Source: Phycisphaerae bacterium
GTDB taxonomy: Bacteria > Planctomycetota > Phycisphaerae > Phycisphaerales > UBA1924
Direction: 5' to 3'
Length of the DNA stretch: 64,000 nucleotides
NCBI GenBank assembly: GCA_030432255.1
Contig: JAUIHS010000008.1
Location: 1-64,000 of the forward strand
Under the pieces are notes generated by a model. It searched no databases. It was given only the letters and a program-made list of their open reading frames with translations, and was not told the DNA's origin. The translations under genes were made by a program, and so were the position numbers. Positions within the stretch are counted from its first letter, which is position 1; each line of letters begins with the position of its first letter. Positions 34,035 to 41,823 of this stretch are shown in pieces.

Positions 34035-35729
34035 TCAGCAGTTGCCGCCCCAGTTGTCGAGGAGGATGTTGAGGTCTTCGAAGTCGACATCGCCGTCCGT
34101 GTCAACGTCCCCTTCGGGGCCGGCGGTCCCCCAGTTGTCGAGGAGCGTGTTGAGGTCAGCGAAGTCGACGTCGTTGTCGCCGTCGGTGTCGCCGGGGCAG
34201 TTCGGGGTGGCATCGGTGAGCCCGAAGACGACGAAGGCGCGGCCGGCGGTGTAGTCGCCAGGGGCGCCGATGATGATGTCGTCGGCTCCATCGCCGTTGA
34301 TGTCACCTGCCACGGCTGCGGATCGTCCCGCGAAGTCCTCGGCGCCCGCGTTGAGTTCGATCCCGCCTGTGCCGTCGAGGGTGCTCAGGTCGAGAGTGCC
34401 GGCGGCACCGATGTCGGTGTGTCCGAAGACTACGTAGCATCGACCTGCGCTGGAGGCGGTGGGGGCGCCGACAATGACATCGTCGGTGCCGTCGTTGTTG
34501 AGGTCGCCCGCCGCGGCGACGCTCCGACCGCTGTAGTCATTCGCATCACCGTTGATGGTGAAGCCGTTGATTCCGTTCAATGCCGCCAGGTCGAGGCTCC
34601 CGGACGCACCGATCCCTGCGGCGCCGAAGACGACGTAGCTTGCACCATCTGTGGTTCCGCCCTGATTGGCGTACGGCGCACCGATGATGATGTCTTCGGC
34701 GCCATCGCCATTGAGATCACCGGCGGAGGCAACGGATCGACCGCAGGAGCTGTCCATATCGACGCCATTGAGTCGAAAGCCATTGGTGCCGTCGAGTGCT
34801 GTGAGATCGATCTCGCCGGTTGCGCCGACACCGGCGTGACCAAGGACAACATACGCACTGCCTGCGGGCAGGATGCCGGGTGCGCCGATGACGATGTCGT
34901 CTGTGTCATCGTTGTTGACATCGGCGGCGGCGACGGAAGCACCTGTGCCGGCGAACATTCCAATGTTGTTGATGACAAAGCCATCGGTGCCATTGAGCGC
35001 GCCCAGGTCGATGTTGCCTGACGCACCGACATCGGAGTCACCGAAGACGACGAATGTCTTGCCGGGCATGAAGGTGGTGGGTGCGCCGATGATGAGATCA
35101 TCTGTGCCGTCACCGTTGATGTCTCCAGTGGACACGGCTCTGCCGCTGAGGTCGTAGGCAATGGCGCTGAGTCTGAAGCCGTTGCTTCCGTCGAGTGATG
35201 CGAGGTTCAGGGACCCGGTGCTGCCGACATTGGTGCCGCCGAAGATGACATAGCACTCACCGGCAGTCGTCTGCCCGCCGGGACTGGCCATGGGCGCGCC
35301 GATGATGAGGTCTTCATCGCCGTCACCGTTGATATCACCGGCGGAGGAGACGGCGTAGCCGCAGAAGTCATAGGCGTTGAGGCCGTTGGCGACAAAGCCG
35401 TCAGCGCCGCTGAGGGTGGCGAGGTTCAGTGCGCCGGAGTTCCCGAGGTCGGTCGCACCGAAGACGACATAGGTCTCTCCGACGCCGTAGCCACCGGGGG
35501 CACCGATGGCGATGTCGTCCATGCCGTCACCGTTGATGTCGCCGGTGCCGGAAAGGGCGCGCCCGGAGCTGTCGTAGAACTGGGCGCCGTTGATGATGAA
35601 GCCGTCGGTGCCGTCGAGGGCGGTGAGATCGACGACTGCAGGGAACGACGTGCCGGCGAGGGTTGCCCGGCAGGTTCCGGCGAGGAGGATGAGTGAGGAC
35701 GCGGCGATGCGAGTGGCGCCTGGATGCAT
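34035..35729 (-). CDS. Secreted FG-GAP (integrin-alpha-like) repeat protein with paired dockerin-like motifs
   Basis: The 564-residue protein has a signal peptide (about 1-25). Seven FG-GAP repeats of about 64 residues follow, each with SGRSVAxAGDxNGDGxDDIIIGAP (cut) and YVVFG. They alternate with LNLATLDGxxGF strands. The D-x-N-x-D-G-x-x-D loops bind calcium in integrin propellers. The tail has two dockerin-like motifs (DTDGDNDVDFADLNTLLDNWG, DTDGDVDFEDLNILLDNWG) between CPGD and a final Cys. A seven-bladed calcium-stabilised propeller at the cell surface is inferred. The ATG follows a GGAG site. Confidence 0.87.
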   Translation of the reverse strand: MHPGATRIAASSLILLAGTCRATLAGTSFPAVVDLTALDGTDGFIINGAQFYDSSGRALSGTGDINGDGMDDIAIGAPGGYGVGETYVVFGATDLGNSGALNLATLSGADGFVANGLNAYDFCGYAVSSAGDINGDGDEDLIIGAPMASPGGQTTAGECYVIFGGTNVGSTGSLNLASLDGSNGFRLSAIAYDLSGRAVSTGDINGDGTDDLIIGAPTTFMPGKTFVVFGDSDVGASGNIDLGALNGTDGFVINNIGMFAGTGASVAAADVNNDDTDDIVIGAPGILPAGSAYVVLGHAGVGATGEIDLTALDGTNGFRLNGVDMDSSCGRSVASAGDLNGDGAEDIIIGAPYANQGGTTDGASYVVFGAAGIGASGSLDLAALNGINGFTINGDANDYSGRSVAAAGDLNNDGTDDVIVGAPTASSAGRCYVVFGHTDIGAAGTLDLSTLDGTGGIELNAGAEDFAGRSAAVAGDINGDGADDIIIGAPGDYTAGRAFVVFGLTDATPNCPGDTDGDNDVDFADLNTLLDNWGTAGPEGDVDTDGDVDFEDLNILLDNWGGNC

Positions 35730-35901
35730 ACGGACTCCGGCGTTCGGGGCTGTGAGACCCCCGATTGTCGGAGACCGGGCGTCAGAGTCAAGGGTGGAGG
35801 TGAGTTTGAGGCTCGCTTCGCGGGGAGGTTCTGGTCGGTTCTCGTGTCGGACCCACGATTGAACCGCATGGCGTGAGGGATGTGGATCCGGCCGCGTCTG
35901 C

Positions 35902-35907
35902 TAATCT
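35902..35907 (+). promoter_or_regulatory. Putative -10 box (TAATCT) for the TIGR03032-like gene
   Basis: TAATCT ends seven bases before ATG 35915 and supports that start over an upstream GTG at 35873. Confidence 0.4.
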
Positions 35908-35914
35908 TGACCGC

Positions 35915-37000
35915 ATGTCCCAGACACCTCACGCATCCGGCCAGTCACCTGCACTTGAGATCACGGCGTCCCGCGGCATGACATCATGGATGGCGCGGGA
36001 GCGTGTGAGTCTGGCGTTTACCACTTACCAGGCGGGCAAGATGTTCATGGTGGGCCTGCAACCGGATGGGCGTCTGTCCGTCTACGAGCGCACGTTCAAT
36101 CGGTGCATGGGATTGCATGCGAGCGATGACGCGCAGACGCTATGGATGACATCGCTGTTCCAGTTGTGGCGTTTTGAGAACTACGTGCCGGTGGGGCAGG
36201 CGACCGGGGATGGGTATGACCGGTTGTATGTGCCGACGCTGGGGCACACGACGGGCGACGTCGACATTCATGACCTGCATGTGCGCGCTGATGGGATGCC
36301 GGTGTTTGTCGTCACAGCATTCAACTGTCTGGCAACGGCGAGTCCGGAGCGGAGTTTTGTGCCCTTGTGGAGGCCGCCCTTCATCTCGGCGCTGGTGGGT
36401 GAAGATCGGTGTCATCTGAATGGGCTCGCCATGGACCCGCAGACGCGGGACCCGGCGTATGTGACGATGGTGAGTCGGTCGGATGTGGCAGATGGGTGGC
36501 GTGACCGGCGCGTGGCGGGTGGAGTGCTCATGGATGTGCGCTCGAATGAAGTGGTCACGGAGGGGTTGAGCATGCCGCACTCGCCGCGAGTGCATCCGAA
36601 GTGGCCGGGGCGTGTCTGGCTGTTGAATGCGGGGACTGGTTTCCTCGGGTACGTGGATGTGGAGTCGTGCGATGGGGTGTTTCACGAGGTGGCGTTCTGT
36701 CCCGGGTTTCTGCGTGGTTTGAGTTTCGTAGGTGATCACGCGCTTGTGGGTCTGAGTGCGGGGCGTGAGAACCGGACGTTTCAGGGGTTGCCCCTGGATA
36801 CGAACCTGCGTGATCGCGATGCGGATGCGCGGTGCGCGATTCACGTGGTGAACCTGGAGAGCGGTTCGACGGCGCACTGGCTGCGGGTGAGTGGCGTAGT
36901 GCATGAGTTGTATGACGTGGTGGCGTTGCGCGGTGTGGTGAGGCCGATGTTGCTCGGGTTCAAGACGGACGAGATCTGTCGGGTGTTGAACGTCTCCTAG
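35915..37000 (+). CDS. TIGR03032 family protein (DUF4915-like)
   Basis: The 361-residue protein matches the TIGR03032 pattern: LAFTTYQAGKMFMVG near the start, NRCMGLH, LWMTSLFQLWRFEN, DIHDLHV, FVVTAFNCLAT, CHLNGLAM and the ending LRGVVRPMLLGF. The family probably forms a single-domain propeller; its function is unknown. In other genomes it occurs beside TPR-repeat or glycosylation genes, but no such neighbour exists here. No membrane segment or signal peptide is seen. Confidence 0.82.
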   Translation: MSQTPHASGQSPALEITASRGMTSWMARERVSLAFTTYQAGKMFMVGLQPDGRLSVYERTFNRCMGLHASDDAQTLWMTSLFQLWRFENYVPVGQATGDGYDRLYVPTLGHTTGDVDIHDLHVRADGMPVFVVTAFNCLATASPERSFVPLWRPPFISALVGEDRCHLNGLAMDPQTRDPAYVTMVSRSDVADGWRDRRVAGGVLMDVRSNEVVTEGLSMPHSPRVHPKWPGRVWLLNAGTGFLGYVDVESCDGVFHEVAFCPGFLRGLSFVGDHALVGLSAGRENRTFQGLPLDTNLRDRDADARCAIHVVNLESGSTAHWLRVSGVVHELYDVVALRGVVRPMLLGFKTDEICRVLNVS

Positions 37001-37074
37001 CGATCGGCATCGGGTATCCGGCAATCGGAGTGGTGCCCCTTTCAAGGGAGTTGCAGGTTGATAGTGAAGAGGTC

Positions 37075-37506
37075 TCACTCGCGGGCGCAGGACGGGAGTG
37101 GTTTCAGGTCGGGTCCGACGAAGGACTGGCGGGCTTCAGGGGTGCGGAGGCAGGGGCGGCTGTAGTACTTGAGGATCAGCCACTTGTCGTGGAGGTCGGG
37201 GTTCGCGGCGATGAACGAGCGGCTGTCCGGCGCCGGGGGCGAGGCCTGCATGGCGGCGTGAACGAGGTGGACCCACGCGATGGTGAGTGTGTCGTGGTAG
37301 CCGCCGTCGGGTGTGGACCTGATGCCGTGGTGCGCGTTGTGGGCCTGGATGCCGGTGCGGATGCGCTGGACGGCGTCGTCGAAGGTGGACGTCCGCAGGC
37401 AGATCCACGCAAGGCGCAGGTGGTCGTGGTGCGTCCACTCGTTGAGCGGGATGCGCAGCGACTGAAAGCGGTTGAAGAAACGGGTGTCGTCGGGAGCGAG
37501 AGACAC
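37075..37506 (-). CDS. Conserved hypothetical protein (HHDHLRLAW / GGYHDTLT motifs)
   Basis: The 143-residue soluble protein contains WTHHDHLRLAWICL, IQAHNAHHGI, DGGYHDTLTIAWVHLV and LHDKWLILKYYS. These blocks recur in a widespread small-protein family without known function. The clustered His and Asp residues could bind metal, which is a guess. GTG 37506 is chosen because it follows a GAGG site and lies ten bases past the nuoG stop; a TTG at 37536 inside nuoG is the alternative. It is probably co-transcribed with nuoG. Confidence 0.6.
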   Translation of the reverse strand: MSLAPDDTRFFNRFQSLRIPLNEWTHHDHLRLAWICLRTSTFDDAVQRIRTGIQAHNAHHGIRSTPDGGYHDTLTIAWVHLVHAAMQASPPAPDSRSFIAANPDLHDKWLILKYYSRPCLRTPEARQSFVGPDLKPLPSCARE

Positions 37507-37516
37507 GGTGTGCGCC

Positions 37517-39148
37517 TCAGAGTTCCACCACCTCAACCTCAGCTTCCTGCTTGGCGCCGACGGACGGGTAGTGCACGTCGCGGTCGAAGCAGGAGAGGGT
37601 GTCGTACTCGCTCGACATCTCGCGTCGGACGTTGGCGGCGTTCATGACCTCGGGGCGGTCGATGCCCTCGGCGCGGGCCATGAGGTCGAGGGCGATCTGG
37701 CCGTCCTGGCGGCAGCCGTCGGTCATGGGGATCGCCTGTTCGAAGGCCTGGAGACGGTGATCGACGTTCTCGAAGGTGCCGGCCTTCTCCGTCCATGTCG
37801 TGCCGGGAAGGACCACGTCCGCACGGTCCGCGATGCGCGTGGTGAGCGTATCGATGAGGACCGTGAAGCGATCGCCGCAGGCGCTCATGAGCTCGTCGGT
37901 GGTCCACTCGCTCGGGTAGTTGCCGGTGAGCAGGAGGGCTTCGAAATCATGGGCGCGGCCGAGGAAGTCTTCGTAGCTCAACACGGGCGCACCGCTGGAC
38001 ATGGCTTCGAGGACGCGTCGGACGCCGCGGGCGTTCGGGGCCTTTTCCGCGCGGATCGTGTACTCACCGGGGAAGGTCTTGTCTTCGCCGTGATACGGGA
38101 TGGGTCCGACGACGAAGGTGGCTTCGCTTCCGAGTTGGCGCGCGGTGCGGGCGAGGACGTACGCCTCTTCGCAGGTGAGCATGGGACTGACCATGAGGGC
38201 GATGCGCTTGTCGCGCAGGCCGGCGATGGCGTCGTTCTCGGCGGCCGGGAAATCGCACTCGACATGACGGTCGAAGCGCCGGGTTCGCGGCATCGTCAGG
38301 CGGTCGTCACCGTGTACGAACTTCCATGAGTAGCGGATCTCATCGGAGATCCACCACTTGTTGACATCCATGTTGTCGCGCGGGCGGAAGCGGTAGATGC
38401 GCCCTTCGTTGTGATCGATCCAGATGTTGTCGCCGGAAGACGTGGTGCCGTCGATGGATGGTGCGGACTTCAGGAACCAGACGCGCTGGGCAAAGAGGAA
38501 GTCCTTGTCGAGGAGGGCGCCGACGGGGCAGAGGTCGATGACGTTGGCGGACATCTCGTTGTCGAGGGCCACGCCGGGGAAGACATCGATCTGTTCCTGG
38601 TTGCCGCGACCCTCGACCATGAGTTCCGCGGTGCCACTGACTTCGCGAGTGAACCGGACGCATCGCGTGCACATGATGCATCGATCGGAGTAGAGGTAGA
38701 CGTGTGGTCCGAGGTCTTTCTTGGGCTGCTTGACCTTGGCTTCCTGGAAGCGTGAGACGCCTCGGCCGTATTCGTAGGAGTAGTCCTGGAGGTGGCATTC
38801 ACCGGCCTGATCGCAGACGGGGCAATCGAGGGGGTGGTTGATGAGGAGATACTCCATGACGGCCTTCTGGTTGGCGATGGCCTTGGGGGAGTCGGTGTAG
38901 ACGACCTGTCCGTCGCCGGCGGTGGTCTGGCAGGTGGGCAGGAGCTTGGGGATGGGCTCGAGCTTGTTGTCGTTGCGGGGGTTGGGCGCCCAGACTTCGG
39001 CGAGGCAGATGCGGCAGCTTGCGACGATGGAGAGTCCGTCGTGGTAGCAGTACTGCGGGATCTCGATGCCATTGGCGTTGGCGATCTGAAGGATCGTCTG
39101 GCCCTGCTCGAAGGTGCAGTCGCGTCCGTTGATGGTGATGTTGGGCAT
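37517..39148 (-). CDS. nuoG: NADH-quinone oxidoreductase subunit G-like protein
   Basis: The 543-residue protein has the NuoG N-terminal iron-sulfur array complete: 2Fe-2S ligands Cys34, Cys45, Cys48, Cys73; the His-ligated cluster His105, Cys109, Cys112, Cys118; and the 4Fe-4S set Cys157, Cys160, Cys163, Cys207. A molybdopterin oxidoreductase-like domain follows (about 220-520, with VLPGTTWTEKAGTFENVDHRLQ cut). It is shorter than many NuoG proteins (about 700-900). No other nuo gene is nearby, so either complex I genes are scattered or this subunit serves another complex such as a hydrogenase or formate dehydrogenase. Confidence 0.88.
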   Translation of the reverse strand: MPNITINGRDCTFEQGQTILQIANANGIEIPQYCYHDGLSIVASCRICLAEVWAPNPRNDNKLEPIPKLLPTCQTTAGDGQVVYTDSPKAIANQKAVMEYLLINHPLDCPVCDQAGECHLQDYSYEYGRGVSRFQEAKVKQPKKDLGPHVYLYSDRCIMCTRCVRFTREVSGTAELMVEGRGNQEQIDVFPGVALDNEMSANVIDLCPVGALLDKDFLFAQRVWFLKSAPSIDGTTSSGDNIWIDHNEGRIYRFRPRDNMDVNKWWISDEIRYSWKFVHGDDRLTMPRTRRFDRHVECDFPAAENDAIAGLRDKRIALMVSPMLTCEEAYVLARTARQLGSEATFVVGPIPYHGEDKTFPGEYTIRAEKAPNARGVRRVLEAMSSGAPVLSYEDFLGRAHDFEALLLTGNYPSEWTTDELMSACGDRFTVLIDTLTTRIADRADVVLPGTTWTEKAGTFENVDHRLQAFEQAIPMTDGCRQDGQIALDLMARAEGIDRPEVMNAANVRREMSSEYDTLSCFDRDVHYPSVGAKQEAEVEVVEL

Positions 39149-39262
39149 GGCGGGTCGGCTTTCCGTCTGGGGTCGCTGTCAGGGGGGCAATGATAGCGGG
39201 TTGGGGTGGTGTGGTGGTTGGTCGGCGGGTGGGTGGAAATCAGGCGGCGGGCCGGATTCTCG

Positions 39263-39314
39263 TTGACACCGACCCCCCGGGAGGCCATACTCAATTGAAT
39301 CCATATTCAGTATG
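39263..39314 (+). promoter_or_regulatory. Promoter and overlapping palindromic operator of the antitoxin gene
   Basis: TTGACA (39263-39268) is 17 bases from CATACT (39286-39291). The -10 box is also the left arm of an inverted repeat, CATACTCAAT with ATTCAGTATG (39286-39314; one mismatch in ten). Overlap of operator and -10 box fits the autoregulation known for Phd/YefM antitoxins. Confidence 0.75.
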
Positions 39315-39328
39315 AATCAGGGCTAAGT

Positions 39329-39622
39329 ATGATCCGGACCGAGAGTATTCGAAGCCTGAGTGACTTCCGGAAGAACGCCACCAGCCATCTGGATCGGCTT
39401 GCCCGGACGGGGGGTGTTGATGTGTTGACTGTGAACGGTCAGGCGAAGGGCGTGGTGATGTCGCCCGCGTTGTTTGACCGCCTTGCTGAGTACGCCAGGC
39501 AGGCTGAGGTCGCTGAGGCGATCCAGCGGGGCCTTGAGGAGATTGAGTCGGGCAAGGGGGTGGATGCGCGCACCGGACTCTTGCGGCTCGCCAAGGAGAT
39601 GGGGATTCGACCGGGGACATGA
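39329..39622 (+). CDS. Type II antitoxin, Phd/YefM family
   Basis: The 97-residue protein has the Phd/YefM fold signature: an N-terminal SLSDFRKNATSHLDRLARTG DNA-binding part, VDVLTVNGQAKGVVMSPALFDRL, and a C-terminal helix rich in Glu and Lys that would clasp the toxin. It follows a promoter with a palindromic operator. The toxin gene starts at the overlapping ATGA but is frameshifted and truncated, so this antitoxin is now without its partner. It may still repress its own promoter or neutralise a toxin encoded elsewhere. Confidence 0.88.
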   Translation: MIRTESIRSLSDFRKNATSHLDRLARTGGVDVLTVNGQAKGVVMSPALFDRLAEYARQAEVAEAIQRGLEEIESGKGVDARTGLLRLAKEMGIRPGT

Positions 39623-40012
39623 GTTATCGAGTGATCTATGGTTCGACCTTATGAGGCGGCTGTTCGTGCGCAGGTTGCCCACATCAGAGGTCAGGTGGCG
39701 TCGGAGTCGACGATTGCAGACTGGTTTGGTGGGTTGCTTGCTGCGATCGATGATCTGTATGTCTACCCCCGCCGTGGCGCGGGCGCGAACCATATCGATG
39801 CCGATCCGTTGTTTGTCGATGCGGACTCCGGCGACTACCGCCTCCTCCCCAACTCACCCGCAATTGATGCAGGCGATAACGCAGCGGTGCTGCCGGGCGA
39901 CACCGACATCGACGGCTGCCCGCGCCGGGTTGGAGCGCCGTGCCGCGTTGAATCTGTCGAGTTCCCGCTCGTTTTCGGTTGGGTGGCGTCATTCCTCTTC
40001 CGATCGAACTGA
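39619..40012 (+). pseudogene. Broken RelE/ParE toxin gene fused to a beta-helix protein fragment
   Basis: The intact start MSYRVIYGST overlaps the antitoxin stop (ATGA), then meets TGA after eleven codons. Dropping one T in ACCTTATGAG (near 39649) restores a RelE/ParE-like reading through YEAAVRAQVAHIRGQVAS and WFGGLLAAIDDLYVYPRRG. The toxin homology stops near 39778. The same frame continues as HIDADPLFVDADSGDY, RLLPNSPAIDAGDN and DIDGCPRRVG, which is C-terminal sequence of secreted beta-helix proteins such as the one at 61517. So the gene has a 1-bp frameshift, has lost its 3' half and is joined to foreign coding sequence. An ORF from 39638 is open across the join but is not a normal gene. 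Confidence 0.8.
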
Positions 40013-40039
40013 GATACGATAGGAAGCGGATTCCGCGTC

Positions 40040-40882
40040 ATGGTGCATACCCAGTCCATCTCGCTGGCGCCCGCGATGGCGATCTGCCAGAAGGCGCCGC
40101 ATGCCTCGCTCCAGCCTGTGGGAGAGCATGGGGTCGCTGCGCTCTACTCAAGCCCCAACCCCTTTCGCCTCGGACCCAACCAGGACTGTGCCGCGATCGT
40201 GACGCTGGATGACGGGCGGGCGGTGCTCATCGTCGCGGATGGGCTCGGTGGACATGCCGGTGGCGCTGAGGCCAGCCGGATGGTCGTGGATGAGATCATC
40301 GCGCATGTCGCCGCGGCTGCCGACGAAGCGCAGCTTCGCGCCGTGATTCTGAACGGGATCGAGGCGGCCAATGAGTCTCTGCTCGGGATCGGGATTGGTT
40401 CCGCATCGACGCTTGGGCTGGTGGAGCTTGATGGCGAGATGGCCCGGCCGTATCACGTGGGTGACACGGCGGTGCTGGTGGTGGGTCAGCGGGGTCGGGT
40501 TCGCCTGCGGACCGTGGATCACGCGCCGGTGGCGTACGCTCACGCGGCGGGCGAGATCAGTGAGGACGAGGCGTTGCATCACGCCCACCGTCACATCGTG
40601 GACAACGTGATTGGTTCGCGCGACATGCGCATCGAGATCGGTGCGCCCATTCGTCTGAACGCGCGGGACACGCTGCTGATCGCGTCGGACGGGCTGCACG
40701 ACAACCTCTATCCGACGGAGATCGTCGAGATGATCCGACGCGGCCCGGTGGGGCCGGTCATGGATGCGCTCGTCAGCACTGCTGAGATGCGCATGAACGA
40801 GCGGCAGCCCGGGGCTCCCTCGAAGCCGGATGACATCACGGTGCTGATGTACCGCCCGACGGCGCTGGCGGGGGAAAGATAG
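40040..40882 (+). CDS. PP2C-family Ser/Thr protein phosphatase
   Basis: The 280-residue protein has the PP2C motifs: NQDCAAIVTLDDGRAVLIVADGLGGHAGG (metal-binding Asp and Gly loop; cut), SASTLGLVELDG, YHVGDTAVLVV, TLLIASDGLHDNL and KPDDITVLMY. It removes phosphate from Ser or Thr residues using Mn or Mg. About 40 residues precede the domain. The next gene on the same strand encodes a protein kinase, so the two may act on the same substrates. An intergenic palindrome separates them and supplies the kinase promoter. Confidence 0.88.
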   Translation: MVHTQSISLAPAMAICQKAPHASLQPVGEHGVAALYSSPNPFRLGPNQDCAAIVTLDDGRAVLIVADGLGGHAGGAEASRMVVDEIIAHVAAAADEAQLRAVILNGIEAANESLLGIGIGSASTLGLVELDGEMARPYHVGDTAVLVVGQRGRVRLRTVDHAPVAYAHAAGEISEDEALHHAHRHIVDNVIGSRDMRIEIGAPIRLNARDTLLIASDGLHDNLYPTEIVEMIRRGPVGPVMDALVSTAEMRMNERQPGAPSKPDDITVLMYRPTALAGER

Positions 40883-41062
40883 GCATTACGGCATTACGGC
40901 ATTACGGCATTAGAGCATTCGGCATCGGGCATTCGGGGTGGATTGCCTTCGGCATCACACTTGACGAGCTTCCGCTCCGTCGTGTTTGTTCAGACCCTTC
41001 ATTGCGGCAATCGGCACGACGGCATGGGTTTGGCGCCGAGGAATCTCGAATGCCGTAGTGCC
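40882..41062. repeat. Intergenic palindrome copy with 8-bp tandem repeats
   Basis: GGCATTAC is repeated three and a half times from 40882. GCATTCGGCAT, GCCTTCGGCAT and GAGCTTCCGCTC (40966-40977) follow, and the inverted partner GAATGCCGTAGTGCC lies at 41048-41062. The inner right arm (GAGCGGAAGCTC) is lost. The element ends at GATATACTCCCCCC, as at rnpB. Confidence 0.75.
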
Positions 41063-41064
41063 GA

Positions 41065-41070
41065 TATACT
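41065..41070 (+). promoter_or_regulatory. -10 box (TATACT) for a leaderless kinase mRNA
   Basis: TATACT ends seven bases before ATG 41078. The surrounding GATATACTCCCCCC equals the rnpB promoter block apart from two bases. Confidence 0.5.
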
Positions 41071-41077
41071 CCCCCCG

Positions 41078-41800
41078 ATGCCGTCACACTCCTCACGTAT
41101 CACGGCCTTTGATCTGCCGCCCGGTCGGCGCATCGGAAGTCGGTACGAAGTGGTCGAACGCCTCGGCAAGGGGTGGGAGGGGGAGGTGTACAAGGTCGTG
41201 GAACGTGGCACCGGGATCTGCCGCGCTGCGAAGGCCTTCTATCCGCATCGCAACCTCAATGACAAGGCCGTGAGCTTCTATGCGCGGAAGCTTGACCGGT
41301 TGCGCAACTGCCCGATCATGATCCAGTACCTGCACTCGGAGACGCTGCGGTATCGCGGCATGCCGGTGACCTGCCTGATCAGTGACTTCGTCGAGGGCGA
41401 AATCGTGGCGGACTTCGTCAAGCGACAGCCGGGCAAGCGGCTTCAGCCATTCGAGGCGATGCACCTGCTGCATGCGCTGGCGCTGGGCGTCGAACAGATT
41501 CACTCGAAGGGTGAGTACCACGGCGATCTGCACGACGGGAACATGATCGTCGCTCGTCGCGGCATCTTCTTCGACGTCCGGCTGGTGGACCTGTACCACT
41601 GGGGACGACCGAGTGCGGCGAACATCAAGCACGACGTGGCCTGCCTGGTGCGCGTGCTGTATGACATCACCGGCGGACGCAAGCGATATGCGTCACAGCC
41701 GCAGGAGATCAAGGACATCTGCCGCGGCATGCGCGAATCGCTGATCACGAAGCGTTTCCCAACGGCTCGCCATCTGCGTGAGTGGTTGGAAGGTGAGTAG
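41078..41800 (+). CDS. Small Ser/Thr protein kinase-like protein
   Basis: The 240-residue protein is little more than a kinase domain. It has glycine loop GKGWEGEVYKV, lysine in CRAAKAFYP, catalytic loop YHGDLHDGNMIV (HGDLHxxN, as in the aminoglycoside/ABC1 side of the superfamily) and RLVDLYHWG in place of the DFG motif. The missing DFG glycine and absence of an APE motif leave activity in doubt. No membrane helix is present. It follows a PP2C gene. Start 41078 fits the promoter spacing; the frame upstream reads through the intergenic repeat. Confidence 0.8.
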   Translation: MPSHSSRITAFDLPPGRRIGSRYEVVERLGKGWEGEVYKVVERGTGICRAAKAFYPHRNLNDKAVSFYARKLDRLRNCPIMIQYLHSETLRYRGMPVTCLISDFVEGEIVADFVKRQPGKRLQPFEAMHLLHALALGVEQIHSKGEYHGDLHDGNMIVARRGIFFDVRLVDLYHWGRPSAANIKHDVACLVRVLYDITGGRKRYASQPQEIKDICRGMRESLITKRFPTARHLREWLEGE

Positions 41801-41823
41801 GAGAGGGGGGCCGATGCCGATTC

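Noticed and set aside
33900..35021. Plus-strand ORF of 373 codons
   Set aside because: It mirrors the repetitive FG-GAP gene; periodic codon use there opens the opposite frame.
39638..40012. Open 124-residue ORF as a normal gene
   Set aside because: Its first part is a frameshifted toxin and its second part a beta-helix fragment; the true toxin start lies at 39619 in another frame.
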